DNA from: Frankiales bacterium
GTDB taxonomy: Bacteria; Actinomycetota; Actinomycetes; JAFAQI01
Length of the DNA: 64,000 nt
Reading direction: 5' to 3'
Assembly: GCA_025980465.1 (NCBI GenBank)
Contig: JAICXJ010000009.1
Location: 26,414-90,413, forward strand
The notes under the pieces are model-generated. The model ran no database searches, had not been told where the DNA came from, and saw only the letters and a program-made list of their open reading frames with translations. The translations under genes and the position numbers were made by a program. This document shows positions 38,697-49,851 of this stretch, one piece after another; the first letter of the stretch is position 1; every line of letters begins with the position of its first letter.

Positions 38697-39062
38697 TCAA
38701 TCTCGTGGCAGGTCGGTGCGTAGGGCGGCGGCCCCCCGCAGGTACACATGGCGGGCCTGCGCCCTGGCGAAGTCGGCCTCGACGTGAGCCATCAGGCGGA
38801 TGACCCGAGGCATAGCGCCGGGGACGTCGATCTCGCCGGCACACAGAAATGGCACGTCCGTGATTCCGATGGTGCGGGCGGCGTATGCCGGGAACTCCGC
38901 AGTGAGGTCCGCGGTGGTCGTGAAGATGATCGAGATCAGGTCCTCAGCGGTGAGCGCGTTGCGGGCGAGCACCTCCCGCACCAGCTCGGCCGTGGCCTCG
39001 ATGATCACCTCGCGGTCGTCGGCGTCGACCTGAGTGGCGCCGCGCAGCGCGCGTACCGCCAT
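38697..39062 (-). CDS. aroH: Monofunctional chorismate mutase (AroH type)
   Basis: 121 residues from the ATG at 39062, preceded by AGGAGG; the longer frame upstream has no family match. VRALRGATQVDADDREVI carries the catalytic Arg of the AroH class, and RVIRLMAHVEAD the C-terminal conserved helix; SIIFTTTADLTAEFPAYAAR is also family-specific. It converts chorismate to prephenate, the substrate of TyrA encoded 12 bases downstream. The gap to rluB (39063-39312) shows no gene. Confidence 0.94.
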   Translation of the reverse strand: MAVRALRGATQVDADDREVIIEATAELVREVLARNALTAEDLISIIFTTTADLTAEFPAYAARTIGITDVPFLCAGEIDVPGAMPRVIRLMAHVEADFARAQARHVYLRGAAALRTDLPRD

Positions 39063-39312
39063 CCGTCCCTCCTCACGTCCGCACCACCCCGCCGGCGGTC
39101 GCCCGGCGAAGGCGGCTGCGGGCTGCTCCGCTGTTCCCAGGGTTCCAGATCCCGTCCGATCGGCCGGTCCGCTGCCCGGCCATTCTGGCGGACGCACCGG
39201 CGATGGGATGCGCGGGCCGGTGATTTCGGCGCGTCGCCCGACCGGGCGACACCTGGTCATGCCGATGTCGCGATCAACCGACACGACGCCGAACCGCTGA
39301 ACCGGCTTAGCC

Positions 39313-40092
39313 CTAAGTTGATAAGTCGACTGTTCGATAAAGCGAGTGAACCTCCCCGGGCTGCAGGCGTCGGCGCCGGCCCGGCTTGAGGCCGCCGAGC
39401 CGGATCGGGCCCACCGCCACCCGAACCAGGCGGGTCACCGGGTAGCCGACCTCCGCCAGCGCGCGCCGGACCACGTGTTTGCGGCCCTCGTGCACGCTCA
39501 GCTCGAGCACGGAGCGGCCCGGCGTGGAATCCACGACCCGGAAACCGTCGGCGGTCACCAGCCCGTCCTCGAGCTCCACCCCCGCCCGCAGCTGGCGGCC
39601 GAGCGAGCGCGGCACCACCCCGTCGACCTCGACGAGATAGGTCTTCAGCACGCCATAGGACGGATGGGTCAACCGGTGGGAAAGGGCGCCGTCGTTGGTC
39701 AGGAGAAGCAGTCCTTCGCTGTCCGCATCGAGTCGCCCGACGTGGTGCAAAAGTGTCGACAAGTCGGCAACCAGGTCGCCGACGCAGGGTCGGGCCCGCT
39801 CATCAGACATGGTCGAGAGCATGCCTCTCGGCTTGTTGATCGCGACGTACACCAGCCCGGTCGCGGTCGGGACCGCAGAGCCGTCCACGGCCACGACATC
39901 GGCCTCCGGATCAACCCGCATCCCCAGCCGGGCATCCCGCCCATTGACGGTCACCCGCCCGGCGGTGATCAGCTCCTCGCAGGCGCGCCGACTGCCCAGC
40001 CCTGCGACCGCCAGCACCTTCTGAAGGCGAACCCCAGCCGGTTCCGCGTTCGCGGGTTGCGGTATGTCGCGGCCCTCAGCCGACGGCGGCAT
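39313..40092 (-). CDS. rluB: RsuA/RluB-family pseudouridine synthase
   Basis: 259 residues from the ATG at 40092, overlapping scpB by 17 bases. An S4 RNA-binding domain (VRLQKVLAVAGLGSRRACEELI, GRVTVNG) precedes the catalytic domain with VGRLDADSEGLLLLTNDG, whose Asp is the nucleophile, and KTYLVEVDG. It modifies ribosomal RNA. The gene follows scpA-scpB, a widespread arrangement. The last codons lie in an AT-rich patch near 39310-39345. Confidence 0.93.
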   Translation of the reverse strand: MPPSAEGRDIPQPANAEPAGVRLQKVLAVAGLGSRRACEELITAGRVTVNGRDARLGMRVDPEADVVAVDGSAVPTATGLVYVAINKPRGMLSTMSDERARPCVGDLVADLSTLLHHVGRLDADSEGLLLLTNDGALSHRLTHPSYGVLKTYLVEVDGVVPRSLGRQLRAGVELEDGLVTADGFRVVDSTPGRSVLELSVHEGRKHVVRRALAEVGYPVTRLVRVAVGPIRLGGLKPGRRRRLQPGEVHSLYRTVDLST

Positions 40093-40702
40093 CGTCGTCG
40101 AGGGCGGTGTGGTCCGGGAGGTACTCGGACAACGGCGGCAAATCGTCGACCGACGCCAGCCCGAGCCGCTCGAGGAAGTGCTCCGTCGTCGCGTACAGGA
40201 TCGCGCCGGTCTCCCGCTCGATGCCGACCTCCGCCACCAGCCCACGGGTCAGCAGCGTTCGGATCACGGCATCCACGTTGACGCCACGGACTGCCGCGAT
40301 CCGCGATCGCGTGGTGGGCTGCCGATAGGCCACGACGGCGAGAGTCTCCAGCGCCGCCTGGCTGAGCTTGGCCGGCTGGCCATCCCGCACGAACCGCTCA
40401 ACGTACGGCGCGCACTCGGCGCGCGTGTACAGCCGCCAGCCGCCCGCGACGGACCGGAGCTCGAACCCGCGACCAGCGGCGTCGTACTCCTCGGCGAGCT
40501 CGCGCAACACGCTTGCGACCTCCTCGCGCGGGCGCTCCAGAACCTGGGCGAGGAGCCCTTCCTCGACCGGCTCCTCCACCACCAAAAGCACCGCCTCGAG
40601 CGCGGCCCGCAGCTCCGGCAGCTCGCCTGGCGGATCGGGATGCACGAGAACCGCGATCTCGTCGGTGTCGGTCGCCGGCTGCCCACTCATCGGCGTGCTC
40701 AC
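40076..40702 (-). CDS. scpB: Segregation and condensation protein B
   Basis: 208 residues with two winged-helix domains: LEAVLLVVEEPVEEGLLAQVL, then YVERFVRDGQPAKLSQAALETLAVVAYRQPTTRSRIAAVRGVNVDAVIRTLL, the most conserved ScpB block. It works with ScpA and SMC in chromosome condensation. The start overlaps the scpA stop by four bases (ATGA). Confidence 0.95.
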   Translation of the reverse strand: MSTPMSGQPATDTDEIAVLVHPDPPGELPELRAALEAVLLVVEEPVEEGLLAQVLERPREEVASVLRELAEEYDAAGRGFELRSVAGGWRLYTRAECAPYVERFVRDGQPAKLSQAALETLAVVAYRQPTTRSRIAAVRGVNVDAVIRTLLTRGLVAEVGIERETGAILYATTEHFLERLGLASVDDLPPLSEYLPDHTALDDDAAVG

Positions 40703-41625
40703 TCCTGGACTCCTGCCGCTTCGTACTCGGCGTCGACCTCGGCGCCGATCTCACCGCTGGACCCCTCGGCGGCCACCCAGCGCACGTGGAGCTCACCGAG
40801 CGGACTGACTTGGTCGAAGGCCACCGAACCCTCTCGATAGAGCTCGAGCACGGCGAGGAAACGTCCCACGACGGTCATGGTGTCGGGCGCATCGGCGACG
40901 AGCGCTCGGAACGTCGCGGCGCCCGCAGTCCGAAGCCGTTCGGCGAGGATCGCGGCTTGCTCGCGAACACTGACGACAGGGGCATGGAGGTGGCCGATGT
41001 CGACCACCGGAACCGGCCGAGGCGTCATCGCTCGGGCGGCAAGCTCGGCGAACCCGATCGGATCGATGCCGAGATCGACGTCCGGAAGAAGGCCGGCAAA
41101 CCGCGGCTCGAGCGGGACCAAGCGCGGGAAACGGCGTGCCGCGTTGTCCATCTCGGCGAGGAAGACCGAGACGACGTCCTTGTAGGCGCGGTACTGGAGC
41201 AGCCGCGCGAGCAGCAGGTCCCGGGCCTCGAGCAGGGCGAGATCCTCCTCGTCGGCCTCGGCCGAGGGCAGCAGCCGGGCGACCTTCAGGTCGAGCAAGG
41301 TCGCCGCCACGACCAGGAACTCGCTGGCGGTGTCGAGATCCCAGTTGTCTCCTCGACTGCGGATGTAGCCGACAAACTCGTCGGTGACCTGCGACAGCGC
41401 CACCAAAGTCACGTCCAGGCGCCGCTTGGCGATGAGCGAGAGCAGCAGGTCGAACGGGCCTTCGAAAACATCGAGATGGACCTCGAAGCCGCCCATCGCG
41501 CCATACCGGGACTGGGCCGCCGCGGCGTTGCCTACCGGGTGGTCTGCCGCAGTGTCGTCGAGCGCGATCTCGTCGAGCGCAGTGTCGTCGAGCGCGGTCT
41601 CGTCGACGAGGTCGCTGGCGGCCAT
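40699..41625 (-). CDS. scpA: Segregation and condensation protein A
   Basis: 308 residues from the ATG at 41625. GFEVHLDVFEGPFDLLLSLIAKRRLDVTLVALSQVTDEFV is the kleisin N-terminus, and the C-terminal winged helix contains TVVGRFLAVLELYREGSVAFDQ. An N-terminal extension has repeats of ALDDT/ALDEI coded by a 15-base tandem repeat. Kleisin subunit of SMC-ScpAB. Overlaps scpB. Confidence 0.94.
   Translation of the reverse strand: MAASDLVDETALDDTALDEIALDDTAADHPVGNAAAAQSRYGAMGGFEVHLDVFEGPFDLLLSLIAKRRLDVTLVALSQVTDEFVGYIRSRGDNWDLDTASEFLVVAATLLDLKVARLLPSAEADEEDLALLEARDLLLARLLQYRAYKDVVSVFLAEMDNAARRFPRLVPLEPRFAGLLPDVDLGIDPIGFAELAARAMTPRPVPVVDIGHLHAPVVSVREQAAILAERLRTAGAATFRALVADAPDTMTVVGRFLAVLELYREGSVAFDQVSPLGELHVRWVAAEGSSGEIGAEVDAEYEAAGVQE
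41550..41609 (-). repeat. Four-copy 15-base tandem repeat in the scpA N-terminus
   Basis: Units of the form CAGTGTCGTCGAGCG / CGATCTCGTCGAGCG alternate twice each (41550, 41565, 41580, 41595), the last copy less exact. They encode the acidic repeat before the kleisin domain. Copy number may vary between strains. Confidence 0.8.
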
Positions 41626-41698
41626 CGGTCGACGGTAGCCCAGCGGATGGAGGCAGCCGCGACGCGCGACGGCGTGTCGCGAAGGGGCCTTTAGGTGC

Positions 41699-42391
41699 TC
41701 AGCCGATGGCGCGGAGGATGTCATCCGCAACCGTGCCGATCAGGGCAAGTAGGGCAGGTTCCTGTCCGACGAGCGGGATCAGCGTGAAGACCAGGATCAC
41801 TGCGATCCCCCACTGCTCCTCGAGCAGGTGATAGGCCAGCCGGCGGGATCCCGGCGTCCGCGGGAACTGGCTCCACACCGCGACGCCGGTGGCCAGCGGC
41901 GGGATGGGCACGACCGAGAGCAGCCCCATCGCCAGGCACTCCATCGCGAACCCGAGTGCCACCTTCTGGCCGAAGGCAGACGCGATGTGCTGCGAGCCGT
42001 GCAGGACCGTCACCGAGCCGCTGTCGACCGACAGCGAGCCGAGGACCGACAGGGCGAACCGGGTGCCGCCGGCACCGAGGTAGGCAGCGAGGCCGGCGGC
42101 GGCGAGGGCCGCCGGCACCACCAGGGCGACCACCGCCATCAGCCAGGCGGTACGACGGGTGCTGGACCCGAACCCGCGACGGATCTCCGGCCGGGGCGCC
42201 CATCCGACTCCGGCGAGGAGGGCCGCGACCGCGCCGTAGGGGTCGAGCCAGAATCGGGGCTGGGTCCGCTGTCGAAGGCCACGCTTAGGCCCGCTTAACA
42301 GGCCCTGGACGAGCGTCACAGCGATCGAGGTCGCGGCGAAACCCAGGACCAACCCGACCAGGACGGCAGGTTGACGTAACGCAAAGAGCAC
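41699..42391 (-). CDS. Membrane protein resembling a catalytically dead site-2 protease
   Basis: 230 residues from a GTG, five to six membrane helices. RFWLDPYGAVAALLAGVGWAPRPEIRRGF resembles the LDPxG...GFGWAKPVPVNP segment of M50 site-2 proteases, and LLSVVPIPPLATGVAVW resembles their NLLPIPPLDGG. The HExxH zinc motif is absent and the second-ligand Asp of LDG is replaced (PPLATG). It is thus probably an inactive S2P-like fold. Lies between a ribbon-helix-helix-like gene and scpA, downstream of parA. Function unknown. Confidence 0.7.
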   Translation of the reverse strand: MLFALRQPAVLVGLVLGFAATSIAVTLVQGLLSGPKRGLRQRTQPRFWLDPYGAVAALLAGVGWAPRPEIRRGFGSSTRRTAWLMAVVALVVPAALAAAGLAAYLGAGGTRFALSVLGSLSVDSGSVTVLHGSQHIASAFGQKVALGFAMECLAMGLLSVVPIPPLATGVAVWSQFPRTPGSRRLAYHLLEEQWGIAVILVFTLIPLVGQEPALLALIGTVADDILRAIG

Positions 42392-42408
42392 GGAGGGCCT
42401 CGGGGCCG

Positions 42409-42807
42409 TTACCGGCTGCGCAGCCGGCGGACCAGGATGCTTTGCTCGCCCTTCGCTTCGAGGTCGGCCAAGACGACGGCGAGCGCCTCACGGACGATCC
42501 GACCCCGGTCGACGGCAAGCGCATGGTCGGCCCGCAGCACCAGGCGGGCATGCTCGAGATCGACCAGCTCGCTCGGCGACACGTAGACCGTGATCTTCTC
42601 CTCGTGACGTTGGCGCCCGCTCGGCCGCCGCGGCCCGGTCGGACGGGTCGTCGGCGCCGGCGGGGCGCTGCGCTCGACGACCTCGACAGCCGCGCCCGCC
42701 GGTCCGCTCGGCAGGTCGTCGGCCACTGTGGGGTCCGCGGGCCGTTGCACCGAACCGGTCGAGCGGAAGAGCTCGTCGGCCCCGGGAAGCGTTACTCGGC
42801 GAGACAA
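42409..42807 (-). CDS. ParA-associated small DNA-binding-like protein
   Basis: 132 residues. A disordered Pro/Ala/Arg-rich N-terminal half precedes HEEKITVYVSPSELVDLEHARLVLRADHALAVDRGRIVREAL, which looks like a ribbon-helix-helix-type fold. Its start overlaps the end of the ParA-like gene by 16 bases, a common actinobacterial pair, suggesting a partner or centromere-binding role; that is inference. Confidence 0.6.
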   Translation of the reverse strand: MSRRVTLPGADELFRSTGSVQRPADPTVADDLPSGPAGAAVEVVERSAPPAPTTRPTGPRRPSGRQRHEEKITVYVSPSELVDLEHARLVLRADHALAVDRGRIVREALAVVLADLEAKGEQSILVRRLRSR

Positions 42808-43778
42808 CGTGCCACCACCTCTCGGGCGAGGTCGCGATAGGCGGCCGCACCGACGGACGACGACGCGTAGCTGGTGATCGGCTCGCCGGCCACCGTCGTC
42901 TCGGGGAATCGCACCGTGCGTTTGATCACGGTGTGGAAGACCTTGTCGCCGAACGCCTGAACGACCCGGGCGAGAACTTCTCGGCCATGAAGGGTGCGGC
43001 CGTCGTACATCGTGGCGAGGATGCCCTCAAGCTCTAGTTGAGGATTAAGCCGCTCACTCACTTTCTCTATAGTTTGAATCAAGAGTGCAACGCCTCGTAG
43101 CGAGAAGTACTCGCACTCGAGCGGGATGATCACCCCATCCGCCGCGGTCAACGCGTTGATCGTCAGCAGGCCGAGCGACGGCTGACAGTCGATGAGAACC
43201 ACGTCGTAGTCGCCGAGCACCGGGGCCAGCACCCGCTGCAGGGTCTGTTCCCGGGCGACCTCCCCCACCAGCTGGACCTCGGCGGCCGACAGGTCGATGT
43301 TCGAGGGGAGCAGGTCCATCCCGGCGCCGGTCTTGATCAGGATGTCGTCGGCGGTCACCGAGCGCTCCATCAAGGCGTTGTAGATCGTCTGGTCGAGTTC
43401 CATCGGATTGACCCCGAGCCCGACCGACAGCGCGCCCTGGGGATCGAAATCGACGAGGAGGACCCGGCGACCGAATTCGGTCAGCGCGGCGCCCAGATTG
43501 ATCGTCGTCGTCGTCTTGCCGACGCCACCCTTCTGATTGCACAAGGCCAGCACGACGGCAGGACCGTGTTCCGACAGCGGTTTGGGGTCCCGCAGTTTCG
43601 GCCGCGGTCGGCCGGTCGGGCCGATCTCACGGACCGGCCGCAGCTTCGTCGCCGCGCCGGCGCTCGCAGTGACCTCGTACTCGGAAGCGAGTGTGGCCGG
43701 CGTTGCACCGCCCGAACCCGGCACGGCGGCGGCCGCGACCGGCCGGTGAGAAACCGGCTCGAGGGGGGAAGTCGACAT
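42792..43778 (-). CDS. ParA-family ATPase (Rv1708-like)
   Basis: 328 residues from an ATG with GAGAGG upstream. Deviant Walker A LCNQKGGVGKTTTTINLGAAL, Walker A' DFDPQGALSVGLG and Walker B VVLIDCQPSLGLLTINAL are typical ParA/Soj. It is near scpAB and xerD rather than an origin, as for mycobacterial Rv1708, so it is not the classical origin ParA. Bases 43020-43085 (LLIQTIEKVSERLNPQLELEG) are AT-rich with rare codons though the protein is conserved. Confidence 0.92.
   Translation of the reverse strand: MSTSPLEPVSHRPVAAAAVPGSGGATPATLASEYEVTASAGAATKLRPVREIGPTGRPRPKLRDPKPLSEHGPAVVLALCNQKGGVGKTTTTINLGAALTEFGRRVLLVDFDPQGALSVGLGVNPMELDQTIYNALMERSVTADDILIKTGAGMDLLPSNIDLSAAEVQLVGEVAREQTLQRVLAPVLGDYDVVLIDCQPSLGLLTINALTAADGVIIPLECEYFSLRGVALLIQTIEKVSERLNPQLELEGILATMYDGRTLHGREVLARVVQAFGDKVFHTVIKRTVRFPETTVAGEPITSYASSSVGAAAYRDLAREVVARCLAE
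43025..43043. repeat. 19-bp inverted repeat CCTCAA-N7-TTGAGG inside the ParA-like gene
   Basis: Perfect 6-bp arms in an AT-rich coding patch. The arms equal the half-sites known for SoxR/MerR-family operators (CCTCAA/TTGAGG), with one base more spacing than SoxR. Confidence 0.45.
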
Positions 43779-43927
43779 ATCGTCCTCTCGACAAAGCGCT
43801 GAATCGATAGCACGATTTCTCGCGATGCCGTTTCAGCGACGAGTCGGGAACTTAGCCGTCTATCGCTGGTCTTGGCAACCGGCTGGCCTGGCACAACGTG
43901 CTCGTGCCGCCGTTGCCACGGGTCTCC

Positions 43928-44911
43928 TCAGCCGGTTACGACCGGCGGGACTGCCCCGGCTCGAGCCCGCGGGTGGGCGGTGGCGTAGACCTCGCGAAGG
44001 CGGTCAACCGTGACCAGGGTGTACACCTGCGTCGTCGTGACGGAGGCGTGTCCGAGCAGCTCCTGCACCACCCGAACGTCAGCGCCGCCGTCGAGCAGAT
44101 GGGTGGCGAAGGAGTGCCGGAGGGTGTGCGGGCCGACCGCAGCCCTCACCCCGGCCCGGTCGGCGGTCTCCCGCAGGATGGTCCATGCGCTCTGCCGGGA
44201 GAGCCGACCGCCCCGCATGTTGAGGAACAGTGCGGACGGCCCGGCAGCCGGCCCGCCTGTGCCCCGGCCGCGGGCGGCGGTGAAGACCGGCCGGCCGCGG
44301 ACCAGGTAGGCCTCGAGCGCCGCGCGGGCATAGCTACCGACCGGGACGACCCGATCCTTGCCACCCTTCCCGTGGAGCACAACGGTGCCGCGGTCGGGGT
44401 CGATGTCATCGACGTCGAGCGCCACGGCCTCGCCGATGCGGGCCCCGGTGCCGTAGAGGAACTCCAGCAACGCCCGGTCGCGCACCGCCTTGGGCGTGCC
44501 GTCGAATCCGGCGGCATCGAGCATCGCAATGACGTCGTCGAGCGGAAGGGCCCGCGGCAACCGCCGCGGCGGGGTCGGCGGGCGCACGGCGGCGGCCGGG
44601 TCGATCTCGGCCATTCCCTCCCGGACGGCGAATCGGTGCAGCCCGCGGGCCGCTACGACGGCACGAGCCGCGCTCGAGGCGAGCAACGCCGGCTGGCCGT
44701 CTCCCCCGCTGCGGAGCGCGGCGAGGAAGCCACTCACGTGGCTCTCGGCGACATCGCCGATGGCGCCGACCCCGACGCTCGTGAGGTAGGTCGTGTACCG
44801 ACGCAGGTCGCGACGATACGAAGTGAGGGTGTTTTGACTCAACCCGCGCTCGACGGTGAGGTGTGACAGGTAGTCACTGACCACTCGCTCCAGCGGAATT
44901 GCGCCGCTCAC
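43928..44911 (-). CDS. xerD: Site-specific tyrosine recombinase XerD
   Basis: 327 residues from a GTG at 44911, eleven bases after the ald stop. Core-binding domain ([27 protein letters not shown]) and catalytic domain with Arg in [13 protein letters not shown], Lys in [25 protein letters not shown] and [16 protein letters not shown] holding the final Tyr. It resolves chromosome dimers with XerC. No att sites or phage genes around it, so a core gene. Confidence 0.94.
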   Translation of the reverse strand: MSGAIPLERVVSDYLSHLTVERGLSQNTLTSYRRDLRRYTTYLTSVGVGAIGDVAESHVSGFLAALRSGGDGQPALLASSAARAVVAARGLHRFAVREGMAEIDPAAAVRPPTPPRRLPRALPLDDVIAMLDAAGFDGTPKAVRDRALLEFLYGTGARIGEAVALDVDDIDPDRGTVVLHGKGGKDRVVPVGSYARAALEAYLVRGRPVFTAARGRGTGGPAAGPSALFLNMRGGRLSRQSAWTILRETADRAGVRAAVGPHTLRHSFATHLLDGGADVRVVQELLGHASVTTTQVYTLVTVDRLREVYATAHPRARAGAVPPVVTG

Positions 44912-44921
44912 CCGGTACGAC

Positions 44922-46037
44922 TCAATCCAGCACCGCCGCGAGCGGGCGGTAGTCGAGCCCGTGGGCCGCGGCGACGGGCTCGCACACCACGTCACCTCCG
45001 ACCACGTTCACACCGAGAGCAAGGGCCGGGTCGCGGCGGGCCGCTTCGCTCCAGCCCAGATCGGCGATCCGCTCCGCGTAGGGCAGGGTCACGTTGGTCA
45101 GCGCGAACGTGGAGGTGTGCGGCACCGCGCCGGGCATATTGGCCACGCAGTAGAAGAGTGCCTCGTGGACCAGGAAGGTCGGGTCGGAGTGGGTGGTCGG
45201 CCGGCTCGACTCGAAGCAGCCGCCTTGGTCGACCGCGATGTCGACCAGCACCGCGCCTGGCTTCATCCGCGACACCAGCTCGTCGGTCACCAGCGTCGGC
45301 GCCTTGGCGCCAGGGACCAGGACGGCGCCGATGACGAGGTCGGCGTCGATGCAGGCACGCTCGATCTCGTAGGTGTTCGAGGCCACCGTCTGCAGGTGTC
45401 CCTGGTAGATCCGATCGGCCTGCCGAAGCTTCTCGATGTTCTTGTCGAGCAGGAGTACTTCCGCCTGCATGCCCAGCGCGATCGCGGCGGCGTTCATCCC
45501 GGACACCCCCGCGCCGAGGACCACCACCTTGGCGGCGTACACGCCCGAGACACCTCCCATCAGCACGCCACGGCCCCCACCGTCGCGCTGGAGATGGTGT
45601 GAGCCGACCTGCGGCGCCATCCGGCCGGCGACCTCGCTCATCGGCGCCAGAAGCGGCAGGGAGCCGTCCGCGAGTTGCACGGTCTCGTAGCCGATCGCGG
45701 TGATCCCCGAGGCGATGATCGCCTTCGTGCAGGGCTCGCTTGCGGCAAGGTGCAGGTAGGTGAACAACACCTGATCAGCGCGCATCCGGTGGTATTCCTC
45801 GGCTACCGGCTCCTTGACCTTGCAGACCAGATCAGCCTCGCCCCAGACGTCGTCCGCGCTCGCCAGCATGGTCGCGCCGGCCGCGACGAACTGGTCATCC
45901 GGAATGGATGAGCCGACCCCTGCCTCGCGCTCGATGACGACGACATGGCCGGCCCGGGTCAACTCGTGGACACCGGCCGGCGTCATCGCCACCCGAAATT
46001 CGTTGTCCTTGATCTCGCGCGGAATGCCGACCTTCAC
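44922..46037 (-). CDS. ald: Alanine dehydrogenase
   Basis: 371 residues, the standard length, from a GTG with AAGGTGAG upstream. [17 protein letters not shown] at the start holds the substrate Arg; VCKVKEP the Lys and TYLHLA the catalytic His; the NAD loop is [13 protein letters not shown]. It interconverts alanine and pyruvate + ammonia. Unlike M. tuberculosis, it sits here between xerD and the Nudix gene. Transcribed just upstream of xerD. Confidence 0.96.
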   Translation of the reverse strand: MKVGIPREIKDNEFRVAMTPAGVHELTRAGHVVVIEREAGVGSSIPDDQFVAAGATMLASADDVWGEADLVCKVKEPVAEEYHRMRADQVLFTYLHLAASEPCTKAIIASGITAIGYETVQLADGSLPLLAPMSEVAGRMAPQVGSHHLQRDGGGRGVLMGGVSGVYAAKVVVLGAGVSGMNAAAIALGMQAEVLLLDKNIEKLRQADRIYQGHLQTVASNTYEIERACIDADLVIGAVLVPGAKAPTLVTDELVSRMKPGAVLVDIAVDQGGCFESSRPTTHSDPTFLVHEALFYCVANMPGAVPHTSTFALTNVTLPYAERIADLGWSEAARRDPALALGVNVVGGDVVCEPVAAAHGLDYRPLAAVLD

Positions 46038-46094
46038 GACGCACTCACCTTTCACCCGGCCGCGTGGCCGTCGCGCCGGGTCGCGGCACCCACC

Positions 46095-46757
46095 CTAGGA
46101 CTCGGCGCGGGTCACGTTCGAGGATCCGGGAAACGGCGACATCTCCTGCCACGGCGAGTCCGCCGGCCGAAGCCAGGCAAATGCCTCACGCGCGTTTGCC
46201 GACGCCGCCAGCACCCCCATCACGGCCAGCGGGTTGTGTAGCCGACCGGATAGCGCGAGCTGGACCGCGTGGTCGAGCGGCACCCATTCGGTGGGCAGGT
46301 CGGCTTCCTCGTCGACTCCCTGGAACCGCGCTCCCGGTGCCGGCGAGACGTCGCGGGCGAGGTAGACGCGAACCGCCTCGTCGGTCATGCCCGGCGAGGT
46401 GAAGGCGTCGATCAGCACGTCCCACCGCCCGGCGCTCAGATGAGCCTCCTCGTACAGTTCTCGCTTCGCCGCCTCCAGGGGGTCCTCCCCCGCGACGTCG
46501 AGCAGCCCGGCCGGGGGTTCCCACAGCAGCCGCCCCACGGCATGGCGGTACTGCCGGATCAACAGGACTCGGCCGCCCTCATCGAGGGCGATGACGCCGA
46601 CCGCGCCCGGGTGGACCACGACGTCGCGGGTGGCCGAGCCCCCGCCCGGCATGGCAACCGAGTCGGTCCGGAGGTCGATCACCCGGCCGGTCCGGTAGAC
46701 GGTCTCGGAGTCGAGGACCGGGTACGCCGAGCTGGGTTCGTCTGCTATCTCAGCCAC
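46095..46757 (-). CDS. Nudix hydrolase, ADP-ribose pyrophosphatase-like
   Basis: 220 residues from a GTG. Nudix box: PPAGLLDVAGEDPLEAAKRELYEEAHL; the metal-binding E-X7-REL-X-EE is intact, while the usual Gly after EE-X is His. LLIRQYRHAVGRLLWEPPAG is typical of ADP-ribose pyrophosphatases. The start lies nine bases after the pyrG stop, as in M. tuberculosis (Rv1700 next to pyrG). Confidence 0.92.
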   Translation of the reverse strand: MAEIADEPSSAYPVLDSETVYRTGRVIDLRTDSVAMPGGGSATRDVVVHPGAVGVIALDEGGRVLLIRQYRHAVGRLLWEPPAGLLDVAGEDPLEAAKRELYEEAHLSAGRWDVLIDAFTSPGMTDEAVRVYLARDVSPAPGARFQGVDEEADLPTEWVPLDHAVQLALSGRLHNPLAVMGVLAASANAREAFAWLRPADSPWQEMSPFPGSSNVTRAES

Positions 46758-46766
46758 GGTCTGGAC

Positions 46767-48476
<1,710 letters not shown>

Positions 48477-48735
48477 ATTTCCTCCCGTGGTCTCACGCAC
48501 GGCGATCCGACTCTCGCCTGTCGCGCTGTGGTGCGGACGCTCGCGAGGTCCCTCGGGAATCTGCGGTCCCGGCTGTCCCGCGGCGGTGGAGATGGCGCGA
48601 GGGGAAGGGAGCGGCTGGCGAACCTGCGCGGCAACCCACGGAAGGTCACGGTAACACCGACGACCTGCGGCAGGCCGGTGAGGCGCGGTTCTCGTCGCGA
48701 TCTGCGTGTCGCAGTGCTCCCCGATCGGCAGCGCC

Positions 48736-49851
48736 TCAGAGGCCAGGTCTCAGGGTCCGCTTGAGGTCGAGGTAGATCTCGATCAGCTCGTCGATCATCC
48801 GGTCAGGACTCGGCCAGGTCTGCGCCCGTGCCCGACCGGCCGCGATCAGACGGTCCCGCAGCTCGCCATTACCGAGCACCTGCTCGATGGCCGCGCGCAG
48901 GCCGGTCGGATCACCCTCGGCGACCGTCACGGCGGCCGGCCCGACCAGGTCCGGAAGGCCGCCGACGGCCGTCGTGACGAGCGGCACGCCGCTGCGCAGC
49001 GCCTCCTGGGCGACCAGGGCGCGGGCCTCCCACCGGCTCGGAAGCGCAACGAGATCCGCCGCCGCCAGCAGGTCGGGGATGTCGTCGCGAGCACCGAGCA
49101 GGAGGACCGGGGCCCCGGTGGTCGCGATCTGCGCGGCGAGGCTGGCCCGGTCCGGCCCGTCGCCGGCGATCGCCACCATCGGGCCGGCCGGATCGTCGGC
49201 CCACCCGGCCGCCGCGGCGACCAGTACGTCGAACCGCTTCTGGGCCTGGAGCCGGCCGATGGCGAGTACGAGCGGGCGCGTGGCAGCGCCCAGCGACGTC
49301 CGGACCTCGCTGCGGGCTCGAGCGGGCGGGCCGAGCGGTGGAGCGGCGATGAACGTTGAGCGAATCTGCTTCGCCCCCGCCTGCCGGGCCGCTTCGGCCA
49401 GGTCCGGCGACGCGGCGAGCGTCATGTCGCTGTGGCGGGCGACGTAGCCGGCGAGTCGCCGGTGCGCGAAGCGACCCGGCGCGCCGCCCAGCCAGGCGTT
49501 GTGCCAGGTGACGGCGCGCGGCGCGGCAGGCACGAACGTCGCCACAGCGGCTCCGGCGCGCAGCCCGTGTGCGTGAAGGACGTCGACAGATCCGGCGGCG
49601 CGCAGCAGTGCCGCCCGCGAGCGTGTCAACCCGACAGGCGAGAACCGTCCGATGGGCGCTGCCAGGGTGCGGATCGGTCCGAGGCCACCTAGGCCGGCGA
49701 GGGTCGGCTGCGGTCCGCACACCGTGACATCGATCCCACGTGATGCCAGGCCCCGGGCCAGCCAGCCCACGTGCCGGCCGATCCCACCCACCGCCTCGGC
49801 CAGCACCAATCCGACAGTGAGCCTGCCGTCAGCGCCGGAGACCTCAGACAT
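48736..49851 (-). CDS. Glycosyltransferase family 4 protein
   Basis: 371 residues. N-terminal glycine loop [19 protein letters not shown] and C-terminal donor site [51 protein letters not shown] fit GT-B fold GT4 enzymes. Sugar donor and acceptor are unknown. The start overlaps the murJ stop by eight bases, and with the MraY-like gene it suggests an envelope polysaccharide function. Confidence 0.9.
   Translation of the reverse strand: MSEVSGADGRLTVGLVLAEAVGGIGRHVGWLARGLASRGIDVTVCGPQPTLAGLGGLGPIRTLAAPIGRFSPVGLTRSRAALLRAAGSVDVLHAHGLRAGAAVATFVPAAPRAVTWHNAWLGGAPGRFAHRRLAGYVARHSDMTLAASPDLAEAARQAGAKQIRSTFIAAPPLGPPARARSEVRTSLGAATRPLVLAIGRLQAQKRFDVLVAAAAGWADDPAGPMVAIAGDGPDRASLAAQIATTGAPVLLLGARDDIPDLLAAADLVALPSRWEARALVAQEALRSGVPLVTTAVGGLPDLVGPAAVTVAEGDPTGLRAAIEQVLGNGELRDRLIAAGRARAQTWPSPDRMIDELIEIYLDLKRTLRPGL

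Noticed and set aside
41550..41609. CRISPR-like repeat
   Set aside because: Contiguous 15-base coding repeat without spacers.
43779..43927. Replication origin near the ParA-like gene
   Set aside because: No dnaA, dnaN, parB or parS, and no cluster of DnaA boxes; synteny matches the non-origin Rv1708 locus.
43928..44911. Phage integrase
   Set aside because: Sequence and neighbours fit chromosomal XerD; no att repeats or phage genes.
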